DNA of 64,000 nucleotides from assembly GCF_024139115.2 (NCBI RefSeq), contig NC_085140.1, positions 103,862,988 to 103,926,987 of the forward strand. The letters are read 5' to 3'. This DNA comes from Armigeres subalbatus. Taxonomy: Eukaryota; Arthropoda; Insecta; Diptera; Culicidae. Numbering within the stretch: the stretch's first letter is position 1; each line of letters starts with the position of its first letter. Below the pieces are notes generated by a model. That model was not told the origin of the DNA. It did not search any database and worked only from the letters and a program-made list of their open reading frames with translations. A program made the position numbers and the translations under genes. Of this stretch, positions 33,617-45,610 are shown piece after piece.

Positions 33617-35021
33617 TGTAACTGCCAGTGACGGCCACACGTCTATGCAGTGGACGTCCACAAACTAGCTCACCTTTTGAGGAATTGGTACCGGGTCGGC
33701 TACTAACCTGCGGGACACACAGCACAAGATGTAGCCAGTGACGGACAGGGAAACCAACGAATCGGTATGCACCAAGAACTTTTCAATGATCAGGAAAAAA
33801 GGAATGAGATATACATTTTTTTATTATTTTATCATTTTAGTTGGTTGAGGTTAGTGTTTTAGGATTAGTATAGCGTTGCGGCCGATAGATGGTGTTGTTT
33901 TGGGCTGACGTGGACAAGCGACATACCTTGATGTTGGGATTACACTGTGGATGGTAGTAGATTCCTCGGCATTGTCGATCTTCGGTGCTGTTGCTGAACT
34001 GTCGATGAATATGGGTAGTAACCGAGGAGCGCGTAGATCGATAGTGCTTTCGGCTCCCTCCGCGATGTTGAACCGGCTGTCTGGATTGACGATGATCGGT
34101 TCCCTAGGGTGAATTCCGTCTGGCGGAAGCGGGCAGCGGCTGGTAACGATCTTAGGCTCACTTCACAGCGATGAAAATGAACGGTCGACGATACGACGAC
34201 GAATGCTTGGCAACCTCATGGTATAGCTTGATTTGGGCTTGACTTGAGTGGAACCTGCTGGAATCCGGTGTCGACGCTCCGTACCTCCAAGCGTTTTGCC
34301 TCTTCGCACTGCTGTTCTTTCGGCCAAACGAACTTGCGCCTCGTGGTTTCCGGGGTGTCGAAGCAATGGCGGCAGTTCACGTGCAGAAACTGTTCGAAGG
34401 CTACTTTTTCCGGTCAAATGGCTCCGCTTCACAGTACGAACTATCTAATCTGGAACCCAGCGGACCGTGCTCCGTATCGGGAGTTCAAGAAAACGCCCAC
34501 CCACAGCTTACAGCTTTCCTATGGTTCGAATCTAACAATTCGTCGATAAACGTGGCACCGGATTTCGGGTCGGATAGGGTAGTGCACAGCGATCTCACGG
34601 CAAAACTACGGCAGCTTTCGTGCGTCTCGCACTCAGGTTCAAGGCCACCATTCCTCGGCAAATTAGAAAAACGTGCCGACTTCGGAAAACTTCTGGGAAC
34701 TTCTCACAACGGAAAAAGGTCTTCCTTCTTCGGTGTCTTTCCAAGACTCTCGTCCAGTCAAATTTTCCCACTATTCTCCTCCTCTCTTTCTCCATCTTTG
34801 CTTCACCAGACGGTGCCATCGCCATGTTGGAGGCGAGATGAGCCATATATCGTATACGAATTTTAGTATTACGATTAAGGTAGAATAGCATTATAGTATT
34901 TTCTTAATACCTATTCTACCTGTATTCATGCAATAGTTTCACAATGTTTTTGTATTGTTAATTTGATTAGTATATTTTTGTCCAAGCAAGTGCGTCGACC
35001 ATTGTTACCCTGTACGGTAAG
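33617..35021 (-). mobile_element. LTR-like insert (possible solo LTR) inside the array
   Basis: About 1.4 kb of GC-richer sequence interrupts the GGAATTTC array. ACAAT is present at both borders (33612-33616 and 35022-35026). On the minus strand the end reads GGCAGTTACA, a CA end typical of LTRs. The other end, CTTACCGTACAGGG, would need a changed first base or two to read TG. No integrase, protease or RT is present. The internal frames at 33940-34890 do not match a family I know. It could be a solo LTR, a deleted LTR element or a captured host segment. Confidence 0.4.
34366..34866 (+). CDS. Longest open frame in the window, unidentified
   Basis: A true ATG at 34366 opens 166 codons to the stop at 34866. 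The start MAAVHVQKLFEGYFFRSNGS is followed by a Ser-rich region and 'FPRLSSSQIFPLFSSSLSPS'. Antisense frames are also long here, so GC content alone may keep frames open. I see no signal peptide, membrane segment or catalytic motif. It lies wholly inside the LTR-like insert, so if real it belongs to that element. Confidence 0.25.
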   Translation: MAAVHVQKLFEGYFFRSNGSASQYELSNLEPSGPCSVSGVQENAHPQLTAFLWFESNNSSINVAPDFGSDRVVHSDLTAKLRQLSCVSHSGSRPPFLGKLEKRADFGKLLGTSHNGKRSSFFGVFPRLSSSQIFPLFSSSLSPSLLHQTVPSPCWRRDEPYIVYEF

Positions 35022-35027
35022 ACAATT

Positions 35028-36735
35028 TGTCCGAAGAATTTTCCGTAAGAATTCCCACCAAATTTCCAGAGAAATTTCTAATGAAATTTCTAAGATAATT
35101 TCTGAAAAAATTCTTTACAGAATTCTTTAAAGAATTTCCCAAGGAATTTTCGGAAAAATCTTCCGAAGAAATTTGCCGAAGAAATTCTGAAGAGTTAAGT
35201 ATTCCTTAAGGATTTTTTTAAAAAAGATTTTCCTATAGGATTTGAAGGAATATCTTGTTGCATTTCCAAAAGAATTTCTCGATTCATCTCCGAAATAATT
35301 TTCTGAGAATTTTCTGAAAGAATCCTTGAAAAAAATTCCGAAGGAATTCTTGGAGGAATGCACAGAGAAAGAAAATTTCGGAAATTCCTTCAGGAGTTCT
35401 TTCCCAAATATCTTCAGGAATTCGTTCGGAAATTCCTGAAAGAATTTCTATGGAATTGAGGAGTGAAATTTCGTGAAGACCTGAAAGAATTTCTGAGAGT
35501 ATTGCTAAAGGAATTTCTGGGGGTGTTTCAAAAAGAATTCTTAGACAAATTTTCGAAGAAATTTCCGAAAGAATTCCTTGAAGATATTTCTAGATTTATT
35601 TGCCGTGATTTTTAAAAGATGAAAAATCACGTTAATAAAGTTCCGTCATCGGGGGTGACAATAGGTCAAATGGGGGTGAGAATGGGTCACAGTTTCAAGT
35701 TCTTAGAATGGTTGTAGATTATATTGAATGTATCCGAGGGCAAGAATAATGGCAAAAATAATAAATAAAAAAGGCTAAAATATAAGAGACCATTTTAAAC
35801 GATGTTGCTATCCGACCTTCAGGCTGCGGGAAGAGCGATGACCCATTCTCACCCCCACACCCATTGTTATCCCCGATGGCGGTAAACATAAAAAAGTAGA
35901 TTCATCTACGGAGGATTTTTGAAGAAATTTCTTGATGGAATTCCTGGAGGAATTTTGGAAGGTATGCCTGAAGTATTTTTTGGATGACTAACCGAATTAA
36001 TTTTTGAGGGTATTTTTTACGAAAAAAAATGTCTGGAGGATTTTCCGAACGAACTACATATTGAATAAATTTATGAAATATCACCTGGATGAATACTGGA
36101 GATATTTACGATGCAACTTCTGAAGTAAATTACCGAGGAATTCTTGGGAATATTCGAAGAAGTATGATGATGGAAGTAGTATGATGTGAAAATTTGTATG
36201 AATATTTCAATAGGTCTTTGTTTGGGAATTCCATTGTTTTTTTTCATGGATTCCTTCAATAATTCGTTTAGAAATTCTTGTTAAAAACCTATTCTCGAAT
36301 GAATTCTCATAATAATATCCAAATGAAATTTACGAAGGATCCCTAAAAGTTTTCTAAAGGATTTTGTGAAGAGATTTGTGAATGCTCAAAGGAAATTCCG
36401 GATTTTTTGTGAGAGTTGCTAAAACAACCCGGAGGAATGGCCGAAGGAATTTCGAATTTTCGAAAGACTTTCTGGAGAAAGTTCTGAAGAAATTCTTCAG
36501 GAAAATTCCGAAGGAATTTTCTTCTTATAGTTTCCAACTGAATCAATTTCCGAAGGTATTCCTGTTGTAGGTATTGAAAAAAAAATCTTATTCGGAGTTT
36601 TGATTTTTTATTGTTATTCTTTCTTTGAATTTTTGAAGGAATATGATGAGCAATTTCTAAGGGAATTTTTTGGATTTATCTCCGAAGTAGTTTCCGAAGG
36701 ATTTTCAGATGAAATCCCAAGAAAATCCAAAAGAA
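35028..36735. repeat. GGAATTTC-type degenerate array, block 5
   Basis: About 1.7 kb of units at roughly 15-base spacing such as 'gaatttctgaaag' and 'gaatttccgaagg', interrupted by a MITE at 35643-35882. Many short Lys/Phe/Glu frames follow from the repeat. Confidence 0.85.
35643..35882. mobile_element. 240-bp MITE, TIR CCGYCATCGGGGRT.ACAAT
   Basis: The left end 'ccgtcatcgggggtgacaat' and the right end reversed 'ccgccatcggggataacaat' match at 17 of 20 bases. Deeper 'gggggtgagaatgggtca' blocks also pair. The insertion is in the middle of an array unit. Non-coding. Confidence 0.8.
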
Positions 36736-36820
36736 TTCAAGACAAAATTTTCAAAACGACTTATCTGATTTTGTAAACAAAGATTCAAACGACGATTTGT
36801 CGAATCTGATAGCTCTCCCA
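36733..36820. repeat. Inverted repeat arm, partner 41990-42077
   Basis: 88 bases ending GATAGCTCTCCCA are nearly identical, inverted, to 41990-42077. The partner shows the site without the following element (36815-37810). Confidence 0.85.
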
Positions 36821-37810
36821 AGCAAACCAACACACTTAATCGACAGTTTTATTCTCGGTAAAATAAATTGACGAACATGATCAGTAAAGCTTAATTTAAC
36901 TGATATCTCGTTAATAAATATGACGTTTGCACAAATTACTGAAAATCGGCAGTCAATTTTGCCATAGTTCGTAATTTCACCGAGTTTCGGCAAACCCATC
37001 TGTAAAACGCATTACCTCTAGCGTGTTCTATCGCTGTTTAAAAACTTGTGAAGAAACACAAAATAATTGAAAATAAAATTCATCTGTGCATTTTGGTAAG
37101 CAAATCTGTTGAAATTTAATATATTTTACGTTGACTTCAACATTAAAAGTCGACTTCAACATTAAACATATACTATTTAATTTCAGCTCCAGCTGTATTT
37201 CACAGCGAAAATTTTCTACAAACACCAAGCTCATATGGTCATCGTTTTCCTCGCGAAGAAGCCAACATGATGCACATCGTTGGAGAAACTAGAACCATAT
37301 AGAAAAGAACTATTTGGGCAGCATTACGGTTCCAGCCAGAACGTTTACAGCAGAGTTAGCTAATTAATCCATTCATTCAGTTTGAATGTGAATAGACGGC
37401 TGCCAGAGCGCATATGAATCTCAAGCACCTGTTTTGTATAAATAAGCTATTTGTATAACACCAGAAATACGACCAGCAATAAACTCACGTTAATATAATT
37501 GATGCGTTTGATTTTTGTTTTGGTTCATCTGAAAATGAACAAAATAATTATTTACTGAATTTCGCAAAGAACATTACGATCAGTTCGGCACATTACCGAA
37601 CGGAACGGCAAATTTTGACAGCTGGGTGATGTTGAACATTTAACGACCGATCGGCAATTTGAACTTTCACCGAGATTTTACCGAGATATCAGCTGTTGGA
37701 TTCTCGGCAATTTATTTTGCCGGCCTCGGCGAAAAAAATTAAGTGTGAACACCATCAACAATTAGCGGAAACCTTCACCTACCTTTTGGTGGTGTTGGTT
37801 TACGTGGGAG
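36815..37810. mobile_element. TIR element with nested inner termini
   Basis: Outer ends: CTCCCAAGCAAACCAACAC (36815-36833) and the inverse of CTCCCACGTAAACCAACACC (ending 37810). Inner ends: CACACTTAAT (36831) and ATTAAGTGTG (37747). The interior has many copies of 'ctcggtaaaat', 'accgag' and 'cggcaa' near both ends, like subterminal transposase-binding repeats. There is no transposase frame. The inverted homologue at 42.0 kb lacks it. Confidence 0.65.
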
Positions 37811-37842
37811 CAGGGATGCCAGAGAATATTTTCAAATGTCTT

Positions 37843-37886
37843 CACAGTCGTTCAAATATGTCTTCAAATGTCTTCAATATAAAAAT
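37843..37886 (+). repeat. GTCTTCAAAT minisatellite, short copy
   Basis: About four units of 'tcaaatgtcttca', next to the TIR element. The longer homologue is at 41845-41980. Confidence 0.7.
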
Positions 37887-37894
37887 TATGATTA

Positions 37895-39644
37895 CAGTCC
37901 CTTCCCGATTTTGGCAACACGACCGGATTTTAATGCCAAATGGGGATGTTGTAAAACGGAAAAAAATTTCATCAAAATTTCAATTTTTTCTTTGTATGAT
38001 TGAAGCTAAATACTTAGAATATGTACTACAAAGTATGTGGAGGTGTAGGTGATGCACGTGCATCATAATTGTCATTTTTGCGATATTATTCATAACTCGA
38101 AGATTGTAGCTCAAACAAAATTGAAACAAACTCAAGAATGGTAATCAATAATGGTAATCAATAATGTAATTAATTAGCCAATTTCATTAAACAAATTTAA
38201 TAATAAATAATATTTGAAATTAACAATAGCGTTGGCCATGTCCTTACAAAAAATGTAGTGATAAAAAACGTTTATATAGTAGTCCATTTTTCAATCAGAC
38301 ATCTCATATAAATTCTAGTCCACCGAAAATGCTTGTTTTTATCATAATTCACTATATAAATCAAATAGCCATCCGACGGATACAAGATGACTAAATCGGG
38401 GCCCTCCTTAGCCGTGCGGTAAGACGCGCAGCTACAAAGCAAGACCATGCTGAGGGTAGCTGGGTTCGATTCCCGGTGCCGGTCTAGGCAATTTTCGGAT
38501 TGGAATGTCTCGACTTCCAGGCATAAAAAGTATCATCGTGATAGCCTCATGATATAAGAAAGCAAAAATGGTAACCTGGCCAAGAAACCCCGCATATTAA
38601 TCAGAAGTGCTTAATGAACACTAAGCTGCGAGGCGGCTCTGTCCCAGTATGGGGATGTAATGCCAATAAGAAGAAGAAGAAGAAGAAGATGATGACTAAA
38701 TGTGCTATTTCGGATTCTTATAAGATAGATTTTGATAGAGGCAAACTTTCTTGTGGTCGGTGTGATTGAGTGTAAAGTTTTGTGCACAATTTTTGCTGAC
38801 ATTATGGAAAAAAAGAACGCAAGGTATAAGACGTTCCAATGTTTTAGAAAATGGTAACGGAATCTGCATTCTGCACATTGGTCGGGGTAAAGTGAATATG
38901 GGTTTACTACACTCGACTCAATAAAACCTAATCCCTTTACTAGTCAGTCTCCTAGCACTCAACCCATGAATATTTCAGGCGGCAATGATTGATCCATGAG
39001 CACTATGTGTACCTCGCACTACGAGTGATAGTGTGGCCAAGTGGAAGCTGGAGGACCATAGTAAAAAGGATAAAATGACAGTTTCTCGGCGCGAAATGAG
39101 CAAAACGACTTGATGGCTAAACAGCGCATTTAGAAAATCGAATGTGCCAATCACTAGCAATCAAATCTACTGGGATTGCTTGTTCCTGGAACACTCATTC
39201 AGTATCGGTTGCATTATGTAAACAGCGGGTCCGCTTAATAGATGTTATACTATGTACAACGGTGTGAGTCAGTTATCGACGACAAAATCAGTAAGATGCC
39301 AAAAAATGACATACCTCTTGGTTTAGATTAGGTAGTGTGAATAGGGACATGGAAAACGTGAATAAAAGAGAGAAAGTTTCAATAGACATTATTTGCAATG
39401 AGCGGTAATACGAGTAGTGTTTCATTAATTCAGTGGAAGTGCCCATATTCGTACAGAGCCCATAATACGCATATAAACCCTAATGACATTCACTTTCGGT
39501 TTTGTTTATCCATTAGATATTAATAAAAGGTTTTAGCTCAAAAGCAATAAAAAATTTTCGATGTTTGCCAAATCGGAAGAAAATGTTCAAAAACGGGTTG
39601 CCAAATCGGGGTAGACAAAAATGTGCAAAATCGGGATGGGACTG
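37895..39644. mobile_element. TA-flanked TIR element (CAGTCCCWTCCCGATTTTG)
   Basis: CAGTCCCTTCCCGATTTTGG at 37895 pairs with the inverse of CAGTCCCATCCCGATTTTG ending at 39644. TA flanks both ends (37893-37894, 39645-39646). The interior of 1.75 kb has no transposase but contains a SINE at 38397-38690, which is the younger insertion. It is Tc1/mariner-like by target preference. Confidence 0.8.
38397..38690 (+). mobile_element. tRNA-derived SINE (family A), best copy
   Basis: An A-box-like 'tagccgtgcggtaagac' and a B-box GGGTTCGATTCCCGG (about 38462) form a Pol III promoter. The body ends with 'gcgaggcggctctgtccc' and an (AAG)n tail. The target duplication GATGACTAAAT is exact at 38386-38396 and 38691-38701. 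This is probably the Feilai type known from Aedes, a name I give from memory. Confidence 0.9.
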
Positions 39645-39734
39645 TATCAGCGATAAATTTTAAACCCAATAGGTTTGTAAATTCAATCATGTCCTGTTTT
39701 ATTGATGTGATGTTATTTTTTAACATTCAAATTG

Positions 39735-41470
39735 ATAGAATTCAAGAAAATATTCAATAAATTTTTCACGAGATAGTGTATAACGAGTTTCCCTTAGATT
39801 TTATACTGAGTCTAGTTAAAATTCCACCGGATTTTTACACTGAATTTCTATGTGGAATACTTACAAATTTATTTTTAAGTATACCCCAAGGATTCAAAAT
39901 TTACCGTGAAAAACTTGAAAACATCATACGAAATTTCCCGAAAAATTCCATTGGAACATCCAAAGGATTTGATGAAAAATTTCGAAGGAACTTCCGGAGG
40001 AATTGTGGAGGATTTCGAGGAATTCTTGAGAAACTTAAGAAGGAATTCTATAGGAACTTCAGGATGAATTCCGGAGAAATTTTTGGAGAAATTTCTGAAG
40101 GATATTCAGGAATTACTGAAGAAATTTCCGTGGAATTCCTGACGAAATTGCTAAAGAAACTTCCGGAGATCTTGGAAGTAGCTCTGGATGAATTCTTGGA
40201 GGAGCTTCGAGATATTGCTGCAGAAATTTCAGAAATAAACCCTGGAGGAAATACCAGAGAAATTCCATAGTATACCTTAGGAGGCATTCTTGGAGAATCT
40301 TTCGGAACTTTCTTGAGAATCTTTCAGAGAAATTCGAAAAACTTCCAAAGGGATTTATGGGGAAGCTCGGAGGGATCATGAGGAGCTTAAGGGAATTTTC
40401 GAAAATTCTGGGGAACTTTTGGAAGAAATTCTGGAAGAACTTCCGGAGGAACTGCTAGAGGAATTCGGAAGAAATGTGAGTACACGCAAAAAATTATGAA
40501 TTCGTGAACCAACAAGTTCACGTAGGTATTTTCGAACAACAGCCACGGATTCGGGAACAACGTCACGTTTCTGGAACGTTCTGGAAAACGACTGGTGTTC
40601 CCGAATCCATGAATTAAATCACGGTGTATTTTTGCTGGTTCACGAATTCAGGAACGATTTTTTTTTTGCGTGTAGTTCAGGAGGATCTTTCGAAGGAATT
40701 CTTGGATGTACTTTCGCTGGAATTCTCGGACGACCTTACGGAGGAACTCCTAGAAGAAATTCCAAAGGTATCTCTGGCGGATTTTTGAGAAATTTCTGAA
40801 ACTTCCGGATGAATTCGTGGAGCAAATTTAGGAGGAATTTCAAAACAATACTAGAACGATTTTTAGACAAATTCATAGAGGAATTCTCAAAAACACTGAA
40901 GAATTCCAAAGATATTTCTTGAAGAATTACAAAGGAATTCAAGGAAGAATTTAGCGAAGTGTGTAATTTAGTTCTCTGGATTTCTTTTAAGAACATTTTC
41001 CTGTAGTAATTTATACCATGGAAGCTTGAGTACTACATAACACCTAAACAATTTCAATTTCTTGTCGACATCCGAAGAATTTTCTATATGGAATTAATTG
41101 AGGCAAATTTCCTGTGGAAATTAAAAGGGATTTTTTGTGCAGCTCAATAGAAATTGTGAAATTAAGAAGAATTTCCCGTTTAATATTTGGAGTATTTCCT
41201 TCATTTCTTCTTAACGGAAATTATTATGAATTTCCACGATAATTTTAACTGAATTTTCAATTTCAATTCTCTTAAATTTAGACAAGAAATTCCACATCGA
41301 AAATTTTCCTTATAAAATTCAGGAAGAATTCTGCTAAATTTTCACTGAAAATTCTTTTAAAAATCCACGGGAAAATCAAAGAGTTACCCAACGGATATTT
41401 AGAGGAATTTGGTGATGGTATGCATATGCCATTCAGAAGGAATTTAGAAAAAAACTGGTTCTAGCTCAAC
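39735..41470. repeat. GGAATTTC-type degenerate array, block 6
   Basis: About 1.7 kb. Around 39950-40260 the unit spacing is close to 15 bases, which is five codons, so a 164-codon frame (39776-40270) stays open. It is Lys/Glu/Phe/Ile-rich and I reject it as a gene. A MITE interrupts at 40483-40672. Confidence 0.85.
40483..40672. mobile_element. 190-bp TA-flanked MITE, TIR CACGCAAAAAA
   Basis: CACGCAAAAAATTATGAATT at 40483 and the inverse of CACGCAAAAAAAAAATCGTT ending at 40672 are flanked by TA (40481-40482, 40673-40674). 'attcgtgaacca' recurs inverted inside. Non-coding. Confidence 0.85.
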
Positions 41471-41844
41471 GGTTGAATTGATTAAATCTAGTCATAGAAA
41501 AATTCAGTCTATGTTTGCCGAAAATTATTTAGATAGGTCATTGCGTTCCGATGTAATGATCGAAATACCTTTTTACAGACACGTCAAAACGCCGTCGCCG
41601 CCAAGAAAAATTCAAACGAATGCTGCCATCGGGATTTTTCACCAGCGCACAGCTCAAAGTTAAGTGCGTAGAGGGTTTAAAATGCGTTGCAGTCATCAAC
41701 GGCTAGTGTGAATGGTTTATGTTTGAGATTCTAAGCCCGAGACAAAGACTATTATAACTTTTGCAATATTCATATACCTAGTTTACATATAGAAGTCGCA
41801 GAATAGTAAGTAATACAATAGCATTTTCTATTTGCTGGCTTATT

Positions 41845-41980
41845 GATTGTCTTCAAGTGTCTTCAGATAAGTAGATAAGTCTTCAAATGTTTTGAAAAGT
41901 CTTCAAAATGTCTTCAAGAAATAAATGTCTTCACAGAGATTCAAATGTCTTCAAATTGAAGACATGTCTTCAAATCTGGC
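41845..41980 (+). repeat. GTCTTCAAAT minisatellite, long copy
   Basis: Ten or so units of 'gtcttcaaatg' with variable spacers, ending at 'ctggcatctctgcg' beside the inverted repeat arm 41990-42077. Confidence 0.8.
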
Positions 41981-42069
41981 ATCTCTGCGTGGGAGAGCTA
42001 TCAGATTCGTCAAATCATCGTTTGAATCTTTGTTTACAAAAGCAGATAAGTCGTTTTGAAAATTTTGTC

Positions 42070-42790
42070 TTGAATTCTTGGAGGAATGTTCAAAACTATT
42101 TAGATTGTCGGAAATTCTCGTAGGGATTATTTTGAAATATTCTTCGAAAATTGCTTCAGAAATTTTGAAATCTAAATTGTTTTCGGAAATACCGTTCGAA
42201 GTTTTCTCGAAAATTTCTCAAGAAATTCCTTCAAAAATTCTTAGGATTATTTTAAGAATTCCTTTTCAAATTCTTTTTAGGATTTATTCCGAAATTGTAA
42301 ATCTTTTAGGAATTCTTTTGAGAATACCTACGGAAATTGTTTTAGGAAAACCTTCCAAAGTTTCTTCAGGAAAAATCATTTAATGAATTTCTCTGGAAAT
42401 CGCTTCAGAAATTCCTGCCGATATTGATTTAGGAAGTCCATTATTTTTTTTTAATGAATGAATCACATACAGTGGTTGTTTTCCTACCCGCCGCTGCCGT
42501 ATCTATGCGCTGAAGAAATGTCAAAAGGAATTGATGGCGTAATTTTCTAAATTATTCCTCTAGTGGAAAGAATTCATGTAAAAAAATCCCGGCGTAATTT
42601 CAGAATGAATCCAACAAATCTCCAACACATTTCCAAAACCTAAAAGGTTTCAGAAAGATTTCGCAAAGGAATTTCGGAAGAAATAGCCAAAGGTATTTCT
42701 GAAGGAATTTGTACAGGAATTTACGATGGAAATCCTTATAGAATTTTCGGATACCTTATTAGAATTTCCAAAGAAATTTGTAGATTTCTC
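42070..42790. repeat. GGAATTTC-type degenerate array, block 7
   Basis: 'gaaattc', 'ggaattc' and 'gaaatttct' units on either side of a short fragment (about 42465-42530) of the CTACCCGCCGC repeat. Confidence 0.7.
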
Positions 42791-42979
42791 AAAAAAATAA
42801 AAATAAAATAAAACTCTAAGAAATTCTAGGAAAATTTGTTTTTTAGAACATTTTTTTCGTATATAATAAAATTTCAAGGAAAACATCGATTTAGTGGGTA
42901 ACGTGCCCACATTAACTCCGCTAGTGGGTTTAGTTACGCCAATGTATAGAACAACTCCTACTTCACCCGCCATGTTTGC

Positions 42980-43860
42980 CATAATATTCGTTGAAATAAA
43001 TACACTGTTTCAGACTCTATAGCAAATATGATTTATTTACAAAGCATTTTCACTTAATGAATTTTCGCTTGTTTCCACCTCATTCAAGAACAGTGCATTT
43101 ACAGGTAGGACTTGTTTCGTAATCAATTTTCGAAGTATTTTATATGGATATACACTTTGTGCATTTCAAAGTTCTGATAGTGAATAAGGATCATTATAAT
43201 ATGTATAAGCTGACTTTTGTTAAATTCCACATGTGATTTAAAGGTTGGCTGTATAATCACAATGATTTCGATAACTGTACAATGTAAAGTCTGTTAAGTT
43301 ATTTTTGTCTTTTCCATTTATTTGCAACAATTTTCAAAATATCTAAGTACATAAATATTCACTTTAAAACAGTAATAAGCTTCAACGACAGTCAGTGCGT
43401 GTTTTCTCACATCGGATCATCTGATAATGTGGTTTAACATTATTCTACGTAACAATTGTTTAGAAAACTAAATAACAATAAAAAGAAGGCTCATAGCTCT
43501 AGGGTTGAAAGAAATCACCCAGCCTTGATCGATGCTTAGTTGATCTCATTTGAAGACAGTATGAAGTCGATCAACTTCAGACATTCGTTTGAATCTCTAT
43601 TCAGCAAGCGGAGCATAGCTGGGGACCTACAGGCCACCTTAGGCAAACGAACGATCAGCTGTTAATACGTAGCTTGAAAGATGTCTTTTAACATTGCATT
43701 TGGTTTTGTTCTATAGCAGCGTGATGATTGTTGATGTTGGCATCTGAAATAACGGGAGTGGATTTCTGCGTCCGATTGCTGACTCATTTTAGGGACTCAT
43801 GAATCCAGATCTTCTGAGTAATGTGGTCTACGATCCTTTCTAAAATGTAATACAAAGCGA
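42980..43860. other. Spacer, possible 3' flank of a minus-strand gene
   Basis: No exon is recognised. It lies downstream of the terminal exon candidate at 43870-44133 on the minus strand. Confidence 0.3.
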
Positions 43861-43869
43861 GTTTGAAAA

Positions 43870-44133
43870 GGTCAACTTTATTCTCAATTCGATTTCCAGC
43901 TACCCATAGCATCGATAAAGATTGAGATACCCGTGTGCAGGAGAGATAGGTCAGTTCTGCGCCGTTGTTGTTGTCGGTTTCGATTTCCTTGCTGAGCGGG
44001 TCGGAACGCTTCCATAGCGGGATCCCAGAAAGAAACGATCGTTCCGCGGTACCACATTAATCGGAGATCTTTTCCGCGTACACGTGAGCGTCCATACCGA
44101 CTGCCAACGAGAATGGCCGTTTATCGTTTAAAT
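43870..44133 (-). CDS. Candidate 3'-terminal exon of an unidentified gene
   Basis: On the minus strand an acceptor (ttcctatctacag) precedes 44133. The frame then reads LNDKRPFSLAVGMDAHVYAE plus KISD and stops with TAA at 44059-44057. The codons favour G/C in third position, unlike the flanks. About 175 bases later a poly(A) signal AATAAA (minus; 43882-43877) closes a plausible 3' UTR. I do not recognise the C-terminus. Upstream exons would lie at higher coordinates, where no matching minus-strand frame is obvious before the Tc1/mariner region, so they may be distant or lost. Confidence 0.4.
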
Positions 44134-44724
44134 CTGTAGATAGGAAGAAAAGAATAAAATTTTACTCAACAAAACATAGAAATGCGGATTAAAATGATCT
44201 TTAATTTTGAATATTGTAACGCTTTTTCATCATTTCAGGAAATCTGTGTTACGTCCATTTGTCTGTGACAGAATATACAGTTTATATGACCATTAGTATT
44301 TTATCCAGCATCAAACAGGCTTATTGTAAGCCAAAAGTGACCAAATTCCGTTGGTTTTGTAATATAAAAAATCGATACTATGCCGAAAAATGGTCCCAGA
44401 ATTGGTTGAAGGCTCAGAAAAAATATTTTCTTTTCTATCTATGTTTTTAGATGAATACCACTGTTATTGCAGGATTCATAATTTGCCAAAATACCTTTTT
44501 TTTCCTATTGTGCATCGTTGCGGAAGGTGTTTAATTTATGAGTTATCAGTATTGACGTTCAAAGGTTATCAAAATGGAACGCCAGAGACGAGAACAAATT
44601 TTACACTACGTTGGAAATCCAACATGGTCTCAGGAGTAAACAGTAATAGCGAAAACATTAAGTGTGTATCAAATATCGGACGCTCGTAGCACAAAACAAT
44701 GGTAGAAGTGGAATATACGACCAG

Positions 44725-44938
44725 AAACAACGAGTGAAAGTCTGGAGCAGTTCGGAACCATTTTGGGATTTCCTTGCATGATTTAGCAAAAGTTCACTGC
44801 GCCGCAGCACAGTTCAAATAATCTGTCGGCGTGAAGGTTTCAAGTCGTATGATGACAGTAAGGCCCCAACAGGACCCTGTAACAGAACCTGGTTGCCAAA
44901 CATCGCGCAAGAATGCTGGTCGAGCAAGTTCTGAATAA
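44725..44938 (+). pseudogene. Tc1/mariner-type transposase, N-terminal (HTH) part
   Basis: Frames give 'RRSTVQIICRREGFKSY', then after a one-base shift 'NRTL', a TAA, 'QNLVAKHRARMLVEQVLNKI'. 'STVQ.IC.REG' is the second helix-turn-helix type found in Tc1/mariner transposases, which bind the TIRs. The sequence is cut off at 44938 by the insertion stack at AATT (44939). The C-terminal catalytic part resumes at 48952. Confidence 0.75.
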
Positions 44939-45610
44939 AATTGGGTCCTAAAGCCCTACACACCAAATTTCATTTTCGTTCCAGCAAACGATTTGCTGGT
45001 TGTAAACCAGCATAAGCTTGTTTGCGAAATACAGCAATCGTCAAAATGGTTTACTGAAAATCACCTCAAGTCATGTTATTGCTGGAAATCCAGCAATTGT
45101 GATTATCTGTCAATTTGAAGTCCCGCGCTAAGTTCAAAATACGCGGAAAGAACACAGCCGCCGAATTTTCGTGTGATCTGTGCGTTTTAATAATTTAAAA
45201 TCAAAGGTTTCGAAAGAGCTAGTGGAGGATCGAGAAAATAAACCTTTCACAAGGCATCGTTGGATAAACGTAATGGTTTGTTATGAAAAATGTTATAAAA
45301 ACATTTAACACTACTTTTTGTTATAGGTGAAACATGCATGATGGCTTGGACTATCGAAGCGGTAAAATCCAGTGATAGCCCAGATGCAAAAAGGAGATGG
45401 CTATAGCTGTTTTGGATAACGTTATTTGATTTAAAATTACAGAAAATAAAAAAAATGATGTGAAACAAAATTATCAGTGTATTAAGTGATTTCCTATCAG
45501 CAGTCAATCAAACAAAACTCTATTCCAACTTTAATTGATTAACTATTGATTAATTGATTATCTTGATTGCATTAACTGATACATGTTAATGGAAGTTTTC
45601 ATTCTCTTAA

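Noticed and set aside
34595..34891. 98-codon minus-strand frame, basic, as a retroviral-type gag
   Set aside because: No zinc knuckle, major homology region or neighbouring pol was found; composition alone explains it.
39776..40270. 164-codon open frame on the plus strand
   Set aside because: It lies wholly inside a GGAATTTC array with near-15-base spacing, is Lys/Glu/Phe-rich, and antisense frames are also open. It is a repeat artefact.
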